Origin: Pseudomonadota bacterium
Lineage (GTDB): Bacteria; Pseudomonadota; Alphaproteobacteria; Rhodobacterales; Rhodobacteraceae
NCBI GenBank assembly: GCA_020161655.1
Contig: JAIUPC010000004.1
Span: 62,001-126,000, forward strand
Direction: 5' to 3'
Length of the DNA: 64,000 nucleotides
Below, in pieces: positions 43,692-52,062 of the stretch. A program made the position numbers and the translations under genes. The notes beneath the pieces are model-generated. The model was not told the DNA's origin. It was given only the letters and a program-made list of their open reading frames with translations, and did no database searches. Every line of letters begins with the position of its first letter. The first letter of the stretch is position 1.

Positions 43692-44450
43692 TCATGTCCA
43701 AAGCTCCACTCCCCTCTCCCGCAGTGCCGCCTTGTGCAGCTTGTCCAACTGCCCGTCGCTGATGATGAGGTCGATGTCCCGGGTCGCGCAGACCGCATAG
43801 GCCGCCTGCCGCCCGAACTTGCCCGCATCGGCCAGAATGGTCACGGAACGCGCATTCCGGATCATCGCGCGGGCGATCTGCGCCTCGTCGAGGCTGGCGT
43901 CCATCGCGCCTTCGTTCGGATCGAGGGCCGCCACGGTCAGGATAGCGCGGTCGGCGCGAAACGCCTGCAGCTGCTCGATCACCGCGATGCCGGTGGTCTG
44001 GGCGTTGTCGAGGCCGTAGCGCCCGCCGAGAAGGTGGATGGTCGCATCCCGGCTCGCCCGCGCCAGCCGTTCGGCCAGACGGCAGGAATTCGTTATGATG
44101 GTAAGGTTCGGGATCACAGCCAGCGCCTCGGCCGCGGCCAGCGTGGTCGATCCGGTGTCGATGAACAGCGTCTCTCCCGGGGCTACGGCATCGGCCAGAC
44201 GGCGACCGATCTCGGCCTTGGCGGCGGCGGCGGTGGTCGCGCGCTCTTCATGGCTTGGCTCGCGGATCAGCTGCGGCCGCTTTGCGCCGCCGTGAACCTT
44301 CTGGATCCGGCCATGCGTGGCCAGATATCCAAGGTCGCGCCGGATCGTTTCGGACGACACATCGAAGCGTTGCGCAAGCGTCTCGACCGAGACTTCACCG
44401 TCACGCCGGATGATCGCCTCGATCTGTGGCTGTCGCTCGTTCGGCTTCAT
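43692..44450 (-). CDS. DeoR-family regulator (GlpR-like)
   Basis: A 252-residue DeoR protein. ATG at 44450 has GAGG six bases upstream; a TTG four codons earlier is less likely. Winged helix: RDGEVSVETLAQRFDVSSET, IRRDLGYLATHGRIQKVHGG. The sugar-phosphate-sensing domain has FIDTGSTTLAAAEAL, AILTVAALDPNEGAMDASLD and TILADAGKFGRQAAYAV. It is divergent from the glycerol-3-phosphate/glycerol kinase operon and probably senses a phosphorylated polyol, controlling both that operon and its own TRAP genes. Confidence 0.93.
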   Translation of the reverse strand: MKPNERQPQIEAIIRRDGEVSVETLAQRFDVSSETIRRDLGYLATHGRIQKVHGGAKRPQLIREPSHEERATTAAAAKAEIGRRLADAVAPGETLFIDTGSTTLAAAEALAVIPNLTIITNSCRLAERLARASRDATIHLLGGRYGLDNAQTTGIAVIEQLQAFRADRAILTVAALDPNEGAMDASLDEAQIARAMIRNARSVTILADAGKFGRQAAYAVCATRDIDLIISDGQLDKLHKAALRERGVELWT

Positions 44451-44489
44451 GTACACCCTCAAACTCAGCCGACCGTGCCGGACACCTCA

Positions 44490-44570
44490 GGTCAACAGTT
44501 TTTTGACCAGTCGGTGAAATTTGGTCGACCCCTCCCCGCTCATCTTGACGCGATTGACCGAATAGTCAAT
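44490..44570. promoter_or_regulatory. Cluster of TTGAC/GTCAA dyads, candidate DeoR operators
   Basis: Within the 146-bp divergent spacer lie GGTCAA-N7-TTGACC (44490-44508) and ATTGAC-N6-GTCAAT (44553-44570), both perfect, with GGTCGACC between them (44523-44530). Repeated TTGAC-type sites suit DeoR/GlpR regulators, which bind several short repeats cooperatively. Confidence 0.6.
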
Positions 44571-44596
44571 TTGTGATGAAAACCACATGGTGATTT

Positions 44597-45994
44597 ATGC
44601 AAACGGTCGAACCAGCCGGCAGCCCCAGCGGTTTTGACGTGGCGGTGATCGGCGCCGGGGTGGTGGGCTGTGCGCTCGCCCGTGCCTTCACGCTGGCGGG
44701 TGCCCGGGTGGTGGTGCTGGAGAAGGCGGTCGATGTGCTGGACGGCGCGTCGAAAGCCAACAGCGCGATCCTGCATACCGGCTTCGATGCCCCCGAAGGC
44801 TCACTGGAACTGGCCTGCATCCGCGAGGGCTATGCGCTCTATCACGAGGTGCGCCAAAGGCTGGGCCTGCCCTTGGTGCGGGCCGGGGCGATGGTGCTGG
44901 CCTGGAATGCGGAAGAGGTCGCAGGTCTTCCGGCGCTGATGGATCAGGCGGTTGCGAACGGGATGACCGACATCCATCCCCTGACCGGGACCGAGGCGCG
45001 GACGCTGGAGCCGGAACTGTCCGACCGGGTGCTGGCGGGGTTCCGGGTGCCGGGGGAACATCTCATTGACCCGTGGTCCGCGGCGCATGGCTACTTGATG
45101 CAGGCGCTCGCGAACGGGGCCGCGCTGATGCGGCAGGCCGAGGTGTTGACCGGGCGCCATTCCGGCGGGGAATGGCATCTGGCGACGACTGCCGGCGCGA
45201 TCACGGCTGGCCTTGTCATCAATGCGGCAGGCCTTTGGGGCGACGAGGTTGACCGCAGGGTGGCTGGCGAAAGCTGGTTCACCATCAAGCCGCGCAAGGG
45301 TCAGTTCGTCGTCTACGACAAGACCGCCGCGGCACTGGCGGGGCACATTCTTCTGCCGGTGCCGACCAGGATCACCAAGGGCATCGTGGTCTGTCGCACG
45401 GCTTTCGGGAACCTCCTCGTCGGCCCAACCGCCGAAGAGCAGGAAGACCGCGAACATGCCACGGTCGAGCGCGATACCCTTCAGGCCCTGATGAAGCGGG
45501 GGACAGAGATCCTTCCCGCCTTGGCCGGGCATGAGGTGACGGCGGTTTACGCGGGCCTGCGTCCGGGAACGGAAGAAAAGCACTACCGCATCCGCGCCGA
45601 TCTTGCGCCGGGCTACATCTGCGTCGGTGGCATAAGGTCGACGGGCCTGTCCGCAGCGCTTGGCATCGCGGCGCATGTCGTCCGGCTGGCCAGGGGCAGC
45701 TACGCGCCGCCTGCCGATCCGGTCTGGCCTGAGATGCCCAACATTTCCGTGGACGGTCAGCGCGACTGGCAATGCCCCGGGCACGGCGGCATCGTCTGCC
45801 ATTGTGAGCTGGTGACGCGACGCGAGGTCGAAGCGGCCTTGTCCGGCCCGATGGCGGCGGGCAGCCTCGCCGGGCTGAAGCGGCGCACGCGGGTGACGAT
45901 GGGGCGCTGCCAAGGCTTCTACTGTTCCGCCGAACTGGCCCGGCTGACCGAAGGCCGTCTGGCGCAACCGATGCTGGAGCCGGGCCATGACTGA
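44597..45994 (+). CDS. FAD-dependent glycerol-3-phosphate dehydrogenase-like protein with BFD domain (GlpA-like)
   Basis: A 465-residue flavoprotein. The N-terminal FAD fold is FDVAVIGAGVVGCALARAFT; GASKANSAILHTGFDAPEGS and GAAHGYL-like WSAAHGYLMQALANGA follow the G3P-dehydrogenase/LhgO group. From about residue 393 there is a BFD-like [2Fe-2S] domain with Cys in CPGHGGIVCHCELVTRREVE and GRCQGFYCSAEL. This FAD plus BFD layout is that of GlpA. It probably oxidises glycerol 3-phosphate to dihydroxyacetone phosphate. It overlaps the next flavoprotein gene by eight bases, suggesting one enzyme complex. Confidence 0.87.
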   Translation: MQTVEPAGSPSGFDVAVIGAGVVGCALARAFTLAGARVVVLEKAVDVLDGASKANSAILHTGFDAPEGSLELACIREGYALYHEVRQRLGLPLVRAGAMVLAWNAEEVAGLPALMDQAVANGMTDIHPLTGTEARTLEPELSDRVLAGFRVPGEHLIDPWSAAHGYLMQALANGAALMRQAEVLTGRHSGGEWHLATTAGAITAGLVINAAGLWGDEVDRRVAGESWFTIKPRKGQFVVYDKTAAALAGHILLPVPTRITKGIVVCRTAFGNLLVGPTAEEQEDREHATVERDTLQALMKRGTEILPALAGHEVTAVYAGLRPGTEEKHYRIRADLAPGYICVGGIRSTGLSAALGIAAHVVRLARGSYAPPADPVWPEMPNISVDGQRDWQCPGHGGIVCHCELVTRREVEAALSGPMAAGSLAGLKRRTRVTMGRCQGFYCSAELARLTEGRLAQPMLEPGHD

Positions 45995-47201
45995 CGCCGA
46001 GGTCCTTGTCGTCGGTGGCGGCCCCGCAGGCCTTGCGGCAGCGACCGAGCTTGCCGGCGCCGGACGCAGGGTCACGGTGCTGGAGAGGGAAGCGGAGGCG
46101 GGCGGCATCCCCCGGCATTGCGGCCACTATCCCTTTGCCATGCGTGAGTTTCACCGGCTGTTGCGCGGCCCGGACTATGCGGCGCGCCTTCGGAATGCCG
46201 CTCTGGCGGCAGGGGTCACGATCCGGACCCGAACCACTGTAACCGCCCTCCTGCCCGGCGGGGTTGTCGAGGTCACCGACGACAACGGCCTCGCGAACCT
46301 TGCCGCCAAAGCCGTGCTTCTTGCCACCGGCGTCCGCGAATCCAGCCGCGCGTCCCGGCTGATCGGCGGGGAAAAGCCCGGCGGGGTGCTGTCGACAGGG
46401 GCCTTGCAGGGCATGGTCTACCTCAACCACCAGCGCCCGTTTCAGCGCCCGGTGATCCTTGGCACCGAACTCGTCGCCTTCTCCGCCCTTCTCACCTGTC
46501 GCCATGCCGGGATCAAACCCTTGGCGATGATCGAGCCCGGCCAGCGGATCACCGCGCGTAGTCCGGCGATCTGGCTGGCCCGGTTGATGGGAGTACCGGT
46601 CCGGTTGCAGTCCGACATCGCGGCGATCCGTGGCAGGACGCATGTGGAAGGCGTCACTCTTTCCACGCCGACCGGCGCGGAGGACCTGCCCGCCGACGGG
46701 GTGATCGTCACCGGCGGTTTCCGCCCCGACGCAGCGCTTTTGCGCGGCAGCCATCTTGAGGTGGACCCGGCATCCGGCGGGCCGGTGATCGACCGCTGGG
46801 GCTGCCTGTCGGACCCTGCCTATTTCGCCGCCGGTAACCTCTTGCGCGGGGTGGAGACGGCGGGCTGGTGCTGGTCTGAGGGCCGAAGGACCGCCCGCGC
46901 CGTGATGGCCGCGCTTGACGGTCGCCTGCCCAAACCGGGCGGAGCGCGGGTCGCCCTTGCCCATCCCGCCTTGCGCCTTGCGGTGCCGCAGATCCTTGGA
47001 CCGGAAGCCACGGATGCCGTGTACGGCGCCCTGCAGATCCGCCTCTCTGCCCCCGCCAACGGTCATTTGCACCTGACGCAGGGCGGGCAGACACTGACCT
47101 CCGCGCGGCTTGACAGTCTGCCAGAGCGGCGTCTGTCATTGCCGCTGCCAGCCGTTTCAGGAGCCACCCCATTGACCCTGACCATCGAGGATCACGCGTG
47201 A
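45987..47201 (+). CDS. NAD(P)/FAD-dependent oxidoreductase, partner of the GlpA-like subunit
   Basis: A 404-residue flavoprotein of the pyridine nucleotide-disulfide oxidoreductase fold: EVLVVGGGPAGLAAATELAG, KAVLLATGVRESSRASRLIG and GVIVTGGFRPD. No CxxC redox disulfide; instead GGIPRHCGHYPFAM. Such proteins accompany GlpA-like subunits in some bacteria, passing electrons from glycerol 3-phosphate oxidation. The C-terminal 90 residues (from about GGARVALAHPALRLAVPQIL) form an extra beta-rich domain. Overlaps both neighbours, so translation is coupled. Likely electron-transfer subunit; acceptor unknown. Confidence 0.83.
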   Translation: MTDAEVLVVGGGPAGLAAATELAGAGRRVTVLEREAEAGGIPRHCGHYPFAMREFHRLLRGPDYAARLRNAALAAGVTIRTRTTVTALLPGGVVEVTDDNGLANLAAKAVLLATGVRESSRASRLIGGEKPGGVLSTGALQGMVYLNHQRPFQRPVILGTELVAFSALLTCRHAGIKPLAMIEPGQRITARSPAIWLARLMGVPVRLQSDIAAIRGRTHVEGVTLSTPTGAEDLPADGVIVTGGFRPDAALLRGSHLEVDPASGGPVIDRWGCLSDPAYFAAGNLLRGVETAGWCWSEGRRTARAVMAALDGRLPKPGGARVALAHPALRLAVPQILGPEATDAVYGALQIRLSAPANGHLHLTQGGQTLTSARLDSLPERRLSLPLPAVSGATPLTLTIEDHA

Positions 47202-48634
47202 GGATCGCGGCCATTGACCAAGGCACGACGAGCACCCGTGTCCTGGTGCTGGGCGCGGATGGCGGCCTTGTTCCCGTTCTCTCACTGCCGCACAACCAGA
47301 GCTACCCGGCACCGGGCCATGTCGAACAGGACGGCGAGGAGCTACTGGCCAATATCCGTCGCTGTCTTGACGCCGCTGCACCCGATGCCGTTGGCCTCGC
47401 GAACCAGGGCGAAAGCTGTCTCGCCTGGGATGCCCGCGACGGGCGTCCGATCTGCCCGGTGATTTCCTGGCAGGATGATCGCACCTCGGACGTCGCCGCA
47501 GCGTTGGAGCGGAGCGGCGCGGGGCCGGTAGTCATGGCGCGGGCCGGGCTGCCGCTTGATCCCTACTTTTCAGCCTCGAAACTCGGCTGGATCATGCGAA
47601 ATGTGCCACAGGCGGACGACCTCGCAGCGCAGGGCTATCTTCGACTTGGCACCACGGATGCCTTTTTCCGTGACCGGCTGACCGGCCGGTTCGAAACCGA
47701 TATCGCCACGGCCTCGCGCACCTCGCTGATGAACCTTGAAACCGGGACTTGGGACGCAGAACTTTGCAACCTCTTCGGCGTGCCGATAGACTGTCTACCC
47801 GCGATCGGCCCGACCTCGGGCGACTTGGGCGTGTTGCCGGGCGGCGCGCGCCTTGCCGCCTCGATCGTGGACCAGCAGGCAGCGCTTTACGGGCACGGAT
47901 GCCACCGGCCCGGTGCGGCAAAGGTGACCTTCGGAACCGGGGCCTTCGTGCAATGCCTGACCGGCGCCCTTGTCCGCCCGGAGCGCCCCGGACCATTGCC
48001 GACCGTCGCCTGGCAGAAGGCGGGGGAACCGGTTTCCTATGCGCTCGATGGTGGGGTCTATGCGGCGGCCTCTGCCGTGAACTGGGCCAGGGGCCTTGGG
48101 CTGTTTCAGGACTACGGCGAGATTTCCACCTTTCCCGCGACCCCCGCCGTCGACCGCGGCATAGCCTTCGTCCCCGCGCTTACCGGTTTGGGCTGCCCCC
48201 ACTGGAACCGCGCGGCCCGCGGCGCTTGGCTGGGGCTTGGCCTTGGCGATGGCAAGCGCGACATGATGCAGTCCCTGCTTGAGGGCGTGGCAATGCGCAC
48301 CGCCGAGGTGTTTGCCGCCATGCAGGCGCTGATCGGATTCGACGGTCCGGTCTCGGTCGACGGGGGCCTGTCGCGCAACGGCTATTTCCTGCAATTCCTG
48401 TCCGAGGTTGCCGGCTACGACCTGCTCCTTGCCGATGAAACCGAACAGACAGCCGTTGGTCTTGCCTGGATGGCCGCCGAGAGCTTTGCGATAGCCCGCC
48501 CCGAAGCCCATCGCGGGCGCCAACTCCGGGCAGACAATACCCACCGCCTGGCCCGACTGCGAACCTTCGCCGCAGCACGCCACGCAGTCGAAGGCTATTC
48601 GGAGAGTTTGGCCGCAGGGAACCAGGCAGAGTAG
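47198..48634 (+). CDS. glpK: Glycerol kinase-type FGGY carbohydrate kinase
   Basis: A 478-residue FGGY kinase with the phosphate-binding start RIAAIDQGTTSTRVLVLGAD, AVGLANQGESCLAWDARDGR, VISWQDDRT and the C-terminal VSVDGGLSRNGYFLQFLSEV. GHVEQDGEEL and TFGTGAFVQCL are typical of GlpK. It is slightly shorter than E. coli GlpK (502). GTG start overlaps the previous stop (GTGA). It would phosphorylate glycerol for the two flavoproteins upstream. Another polyol substrate is possible since the usual glycerol facilitator is absent. Confidence 0.9.
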   Translation: MRIAAIDQGTTSTRVLVLGADGGLVPVLSLPHNQSYPAPGHVEQDGEELLANIRRCLDAAAPDAVGLANQGESCLAWDARDGRPICPVISWQDDRTSDVAAALERSGAGPVVMARAGLPLDPYFSASKLGWIMRNVPQADDLAAQGYLRLGTTDAFFRDRLTGRFETDIATASRTSLMNLETGTWDAELCNLFGVPIDCLPAIGPTSGDLGVLPGGARLAASIVDQQAALYGHGCHRPGAAKVTFGTGAFVQCLTGALVRPERPGPLPTVAWQKAGEPVSYALDGGVYAAASAVNWARGLGLFQDYGEISTFPATPAVDRGIAFVPALTGLGCPHWNRAARGAWLGLGLGDGKRDMMQSLLEGVAMRTAEVFAAMQALIGFDGPVSVDGGLSRNGYFLQFLSEVAGYDLLLADETEQTAVGLAWMAAESFAIARPEAHRGRQLRADNTHRLARLRTFAAARHAVEGYSESLAAGNQAE

Positions 48635-48766
48635 CTTTGGCAGCTGCCGACCGAAGAAGCGGTCAATGGCCCGTGATGCGCGCGACGCCGGAGCATGTGC
48701 GGGTCAGATTGCGTTTTTTGATGGGTAAGCCCGCGGCGACTTTTCAAGCCGTCGAAACCGGTTCGG

Positions 48767-48902
48767 GTGCCGTCACGGTATCTGCCGGTGGCCACAAACG
48801 AAATCGTGGAATCGTGGATAGACTCGGCCGAAGTCGGGGCCGCGAACATTGATCTTTATACCTGGAACCAAGGAGACGACCGCCCCGAGCAAACGCCGGA
48901 AG
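48767..48902 (+). pseudogene. Fragment of a second BKACE (DUF849) gene
   Basis: The peptide RYLPVATNEIVESWIDSAEV and GAANIDLYTWNQGDDRPEQTPE aligns along its length with PYLPVTADEIVESSIGAAEA and GAAIIHLHARNEEDGRPDQTPE of the intact BKACE at 38738-39670. The zinc-ligand pair HLH is DLY here, and similarity stops abruptly after TPE at the end of the AraC gene. A truncated, decayed duplicate or a remnant of another locus. Confidence 0.8.
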
Positions 48903-49842
48903 TGCTTGAACGCTGCCGCAGCTGCGACGGGCTGGTGCCGAAGCGGCGGCCGAAGGCAGTGGCGAAGCTTTCGGGCGAGACGAAGCCGGCATCATGGGCA
49001 ACCTCGGCGATTGTCGCGCCGCGTTGCAGCCTCTCGTAGGCGGCGAGGAGCCTGAGTTCCCGGATGCGGGCGCGGATCGGTGTGCCATGCGCCTTCTGGA
49101 AAAGACGCCGCGCCGATGAGAGGCTCATCCGGCCCGCCTCCGCGATGGCGTCGAGATCCGGGATCGGGCCGGGGGCTGCGGCGAAGGCCTCCATCCGGGC
49201 GAGGCGGTCCGCTTCGTCGGGGCGCAAACCGCCATCTTCGCAGGACAGCCGGTCCAGCAGCCATGACACCAGCGCCAGCGCCAGCGCCTCGCGCCGAAGG
49301 CCCGCCGCCGGGTCGGACTGCCGCGCGTCCAGAGCGACGAGGGCTTCGCCCAGTGCGGCCTCGACGGGGGTCGCCGTCCAGTGGTGCTGGACCTGCGCGT
49401 TGCCCTGAAGGATGTCCGTGGCCGAAAACCCGCGTGCGGCGAGCCAGTCCCAGGAGAGACCGATGTTGACCTTGCGGAGGTATTCCCCCGCCGAAGCCCG
49501 GCGCAGGAAGGGCAGCGGGTGCGCCGTCGCCGAATAGCCGATCCGTACCGGCGCGCCCTCATCCCGCCCGATCTGGATCGGGGCATCGTCGATCCAGGCG
49601 TGGACGGGTCCGGCAAGGACCATGTGCAGTACGAAGCCCGGCGGCCGCATCACGCGGGTCTCAAAGTCGGTCTCGGCGGTGGCGTCGGTGGTGTGGACGA
49701 CAAGCCCCGCCGGCAGGGTCTGCTGGCTCCGCCGCCCGCGGAGCGCGATCCGGTCCTCACGGATATCCGCGCCGAAATCCTCACCGGAAAGGTGGGCCAG
49801 TGCTGCGATGTCGCGAAGCCGGATCGGATGGTGTGTGGTCAT
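48856..49842 (-). CDS. AraC-family regulator of the siderophore locus
   Basis: A regulator of about 328 residues, start taken at 49842 (MTTHHPIRLRDIAALAHL). The C-terminal double helix-turn-helix is DLDAIAEAGRMSLSSARRLF, QKAHGTPIRARIRELRLLAA, and TIAEVAHDAGFVSPESFATA with FGRRFGTSPSQLRQR. The last 17 or so residues (SSTSGVC...) are encoded by the antisense strand of the BKACE fragment, so the original stop was replaced by a fusion. Divergent from the TonB-dependent receptor, typical of PchR-like siderophore-sensing activators. The DNA-binding domain is complete, so it should still function. Confidence 0.88.
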   Translation of the reverse strand: MTTHHPIRLRDIAALAHLSGEDFGADIREDRIALRGRRSQQTLPAGLVVHTTDATAETDFETRVMRPPGFVLHMVLAGPVHAWIDDAPIQIGRDEGAPVRIGYSATAHPLPFLRRASAGEYLRKVNIGLSWDWLAARGFSATDILQGNAQVQHHWTATPVEAALGEALVALDARQSDPAAGLRREALALALVSWLLDRLSCEDGGLRPDEADRLARMEAFAAAPGPIPDLDAIAEAGRMSLSSARRLFQKAHGTPIRARIRELRLLAAYERLQRGATIAEVAHDAGFVSPESFATAFGRRFGTSPSQLRQRSSTSGVCSGRSSPWFQV

Positions 49843-49977
49843 GCCTGACACCCAAATCTGGCGTTCCTGAAAAGGCATCTGGCGTTTGGCCGAAGGTTGG
49901 CCGGTAGCGCAGAGGCTGCTTGCGGCATAATAGATTACAAAAATAGTCAAGATTCAAGAACCGAAGTTGTGGGGAAG

Positions 49978-52062
49978 ATGAAACGTGAATTGCGGGTGAT
50001 CCTGATGGCCTCGACGGCGCTGAGTGCGCCTATGGCCGTGGCGCAGGAGCCGTTCGAGCTGGAAGCGATCACGGTCGAGGGCGCGAGCTATGAGACCGAA
50101 GGAACCGACAGCTACAAGAGCGGCCTGATCTCGGTCGGCGAGAAGGCGGCGATGACGCCGCGCGAGGTGCCGCAATCGACCACCGTCATCACCCGCAAGC
50201 AGATCGAGGATGGCGGCTATACCTCGCTTGAAACGGCGGTCGCCGATGCGCCGGGCCTCATCGTCCTCAACAATGACGAAGGGCGTTCATCGCTTTTCTC
50301 GCGCGGGTTCGAGTTCGACTACCTCTACTATGACGGCCTGCCCGCGCCGGTCTCGTCGATCTACGGCACCCAGCCCGACCTTGCCATGATGGACCATATC
50401 GAGGTGCTGAAAGGCCCCTCGGGTCTTTTCATCGGCACCGGCTCGCCAGCCGGGTCGATCAACATGCGGCTGAAGCAGGCCAACCGCACCGATCCCGGCG
50501 GCTACGTCACCTCCACCGTCGATTCCAACGGTCGTGGCCGGGTCGAGGCCGATTATGGCGGCGCGCTGAACAAGGACGGGACGCTGCGCGGGCGGGCGGT
50601 CCTCGCTTATGCGGATGGCGACGGCTTCGTCGACAAACAGGAAAACGGCGTCAAGCTTGGCTATGCGACCCTTGCCTGGGACATCGCGCCCACGACGACG
50701 GCGACCCTCTCGTTCAGCCGGATGGAGCGTGACATTGCACCCTACAACGGCCTGCCGACCTATGCCGACAGGTCGCTGATCTGGATCGACCCGTCGGCCA
50801 CCACCGCCGCCGACTGGAACCGCTTCGACAACGAGGTGACCGATGTGGTCGCCGCGGTGGAGCATCGGTTCGACGGCGGCGGGCGCCTGAAGTTCAGCGC
50901 GCGGAAGTCGTGGCAGAGCGGCGATTTCCTCTATGCCTGGGCCGGCTCGGCGGCGGCGGCGGACAACACCGTATCGCGGCTGGAATGGCTCGCGCGGGAA
51001 TTCGACCACAACAACCTCGCACTTGACCTACATGCAGAGCTGCCGTTTGTCTTGGGCGGCTGGGACGGCATCGCCATCGTCGGCGCTGACTTGCAGCACA
51101 ACACCTCGACCTACCGGTCGGCGGGCGGCGTTTTCAACGGCAGCTGGGATCTCGACAACTGGGACGTGTCGGGGCTGGGCGCGCCGACCTATACCTACGG
51201 CCCCGCGACCCGCACCGAAACCGACTCCAAGGGTCTCTACACCCAGATCCGCCTGAAGCCGGTCGAAGAGTTGACGCTTCTTGGTGGCGCGCGGCTGTCG
51301 TGGCACGAACTGACCAGCAGGACCGCCGGCAGCAGCACGGTTTCGACCGTCGAGGCGAACGGTCAGGTGACGCCCTACGCCGGCGTGACCTATGACATCT
51401 CGCCGACGACCACGCTATACGCGAGCTACACCGAGATTTTCCAGCCGCAGAGCAACCTCGACGCGGCGGGCAATGTCCTTAAGCCGATGGAAGGCCGGCA
51501 GTTCGAGATCGGGGCCAAGGCTTCGCTCGCCAACGGGCTCGACGTTTCCGGCGCCATCTTCCAGCTTGACCATGTGAACCGCGCGCTTGCGGTGCCGGCG
51601 ACGACCTATTTCGAGGCCCAGGGCAAGGTGCGCGTGAAGGGCGCCGAAATTGAGGTCGCGGGCGAGATCAACGACAACCTGCATCTTTCCGGCGGCTATA
51701 CCTACACCTTCACCGAATACCTGAACGGCCCGTCCTCGGGCACCATCTTCTCGACCTTCACGCCCCGGCATCTCTTCAAGCTCTCGCTTGAATATGACGT
51801 GACCGAGGGTCGGCTTGAGGGCTGGAGCTTTGGCGGCCACCTGACGGCCATGACGGGCTTTTCCTCGCGCGGGGTCGAGGCGCCGGGTTACAGCGTGCTG
51901 GATCTTGCTGCGAAGAAGAAGCTGAACGAGACCACCGATCTCAGGATTGCGGTCAGCAACGTCTTCGACAAGGACTATTACAGCCGGGTCGGGGCGACGA
52001 CCGTGTTCAACTTCCGCGGCGAACCGCGCACGCTCGATATCTCGCTGACCAAGCGGTTCTGA
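49978..52062 (+). CDS. TonB-dependent siderophore receptor
   Basis: Outer-membrane receptor of 694 residues. ATG at 49978 follows GGGGAAG and gives a signal peptide ending APMAVAQ before EPFELEAITVEG, which contains the TonB-box region. The plug has MTPREVPQSTTVITRKQIED, APGLIVLNNDEGRSSLFSRG and VLKGPSGLFIGTGSPAGSIN; the barrel ends in the required Phe (ISLTKRF). The siderophore-receptor subgroup (FhuA/FpvA-like plug) is indicated by these motifs. The upstream 60 bases are AT-rich, as expected for an iron-regulated promoter. First gene of an uptake operon. Confidence 0.95.
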   Translation: MKRELRVILMASTALSAPMAVAQEPFELEAITVEGASYETEGTDSYKSGLISVGEKAAMTPREVPQSTTVITRKQIEDGGYTSLETAVADAPGLIVLNNDEGRSSLFSRGFEFDYLYYDGLPAPVSSIYGTQPDLAMMDHIEVLKGPSGLFIGTGSPAGSINMRLKQANRTDPGGYVTSTVDSNGRGRVEADYGGALNKDGTLRGRAVLAYADGDGFVDKQENGVKLGYATLAWDIAPTTTATLSFSRMERDIAPYNGLPTYADRSLIWIDPSATTAADWNRFDNEVTDVVAAVEHRFDGGGRLKFSARKSWQSGDFLYAWAGSAAAADNTVSRLEWLAREFDHNNLALDLHAELPFVLGGWDGIAIVGADLQHNTSTYRSAGGVFNGSWDLDNWDVSGLGAPTYTYGPATRTETDSKGLYTQIRLKPVEELTLLGGARLSWHELTSRTAGSSTVSTVEANGQVTPYAGVTYDISPTTTLYASYTEIFQPQSNLDAAGNVLKPMEGRQFEIGAKASLANGLDVSGAIFQLDHVNRALAVPATTYFEAQGKVRVKGAEIEVAGEINDNLHLSGGYTYTFTEYLNGPSSGTIFSTFTPRHLFKLSLEYDVTEGRLEGWSFGGHLTAMTGFSSRGVEAPGYSVLDLAAKKKLNETTDLRIAVSNVFDKDYYSRVGATTVFNFRGEPRTLDISLTKRF

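Noticed and set aside
49880-49977. Fur/RirA/Irr box upstream of the TonB-dependent receptor
   Set aside because: The region is AT-rich, but no sequence matches a known iron-box consensus well enough to report.
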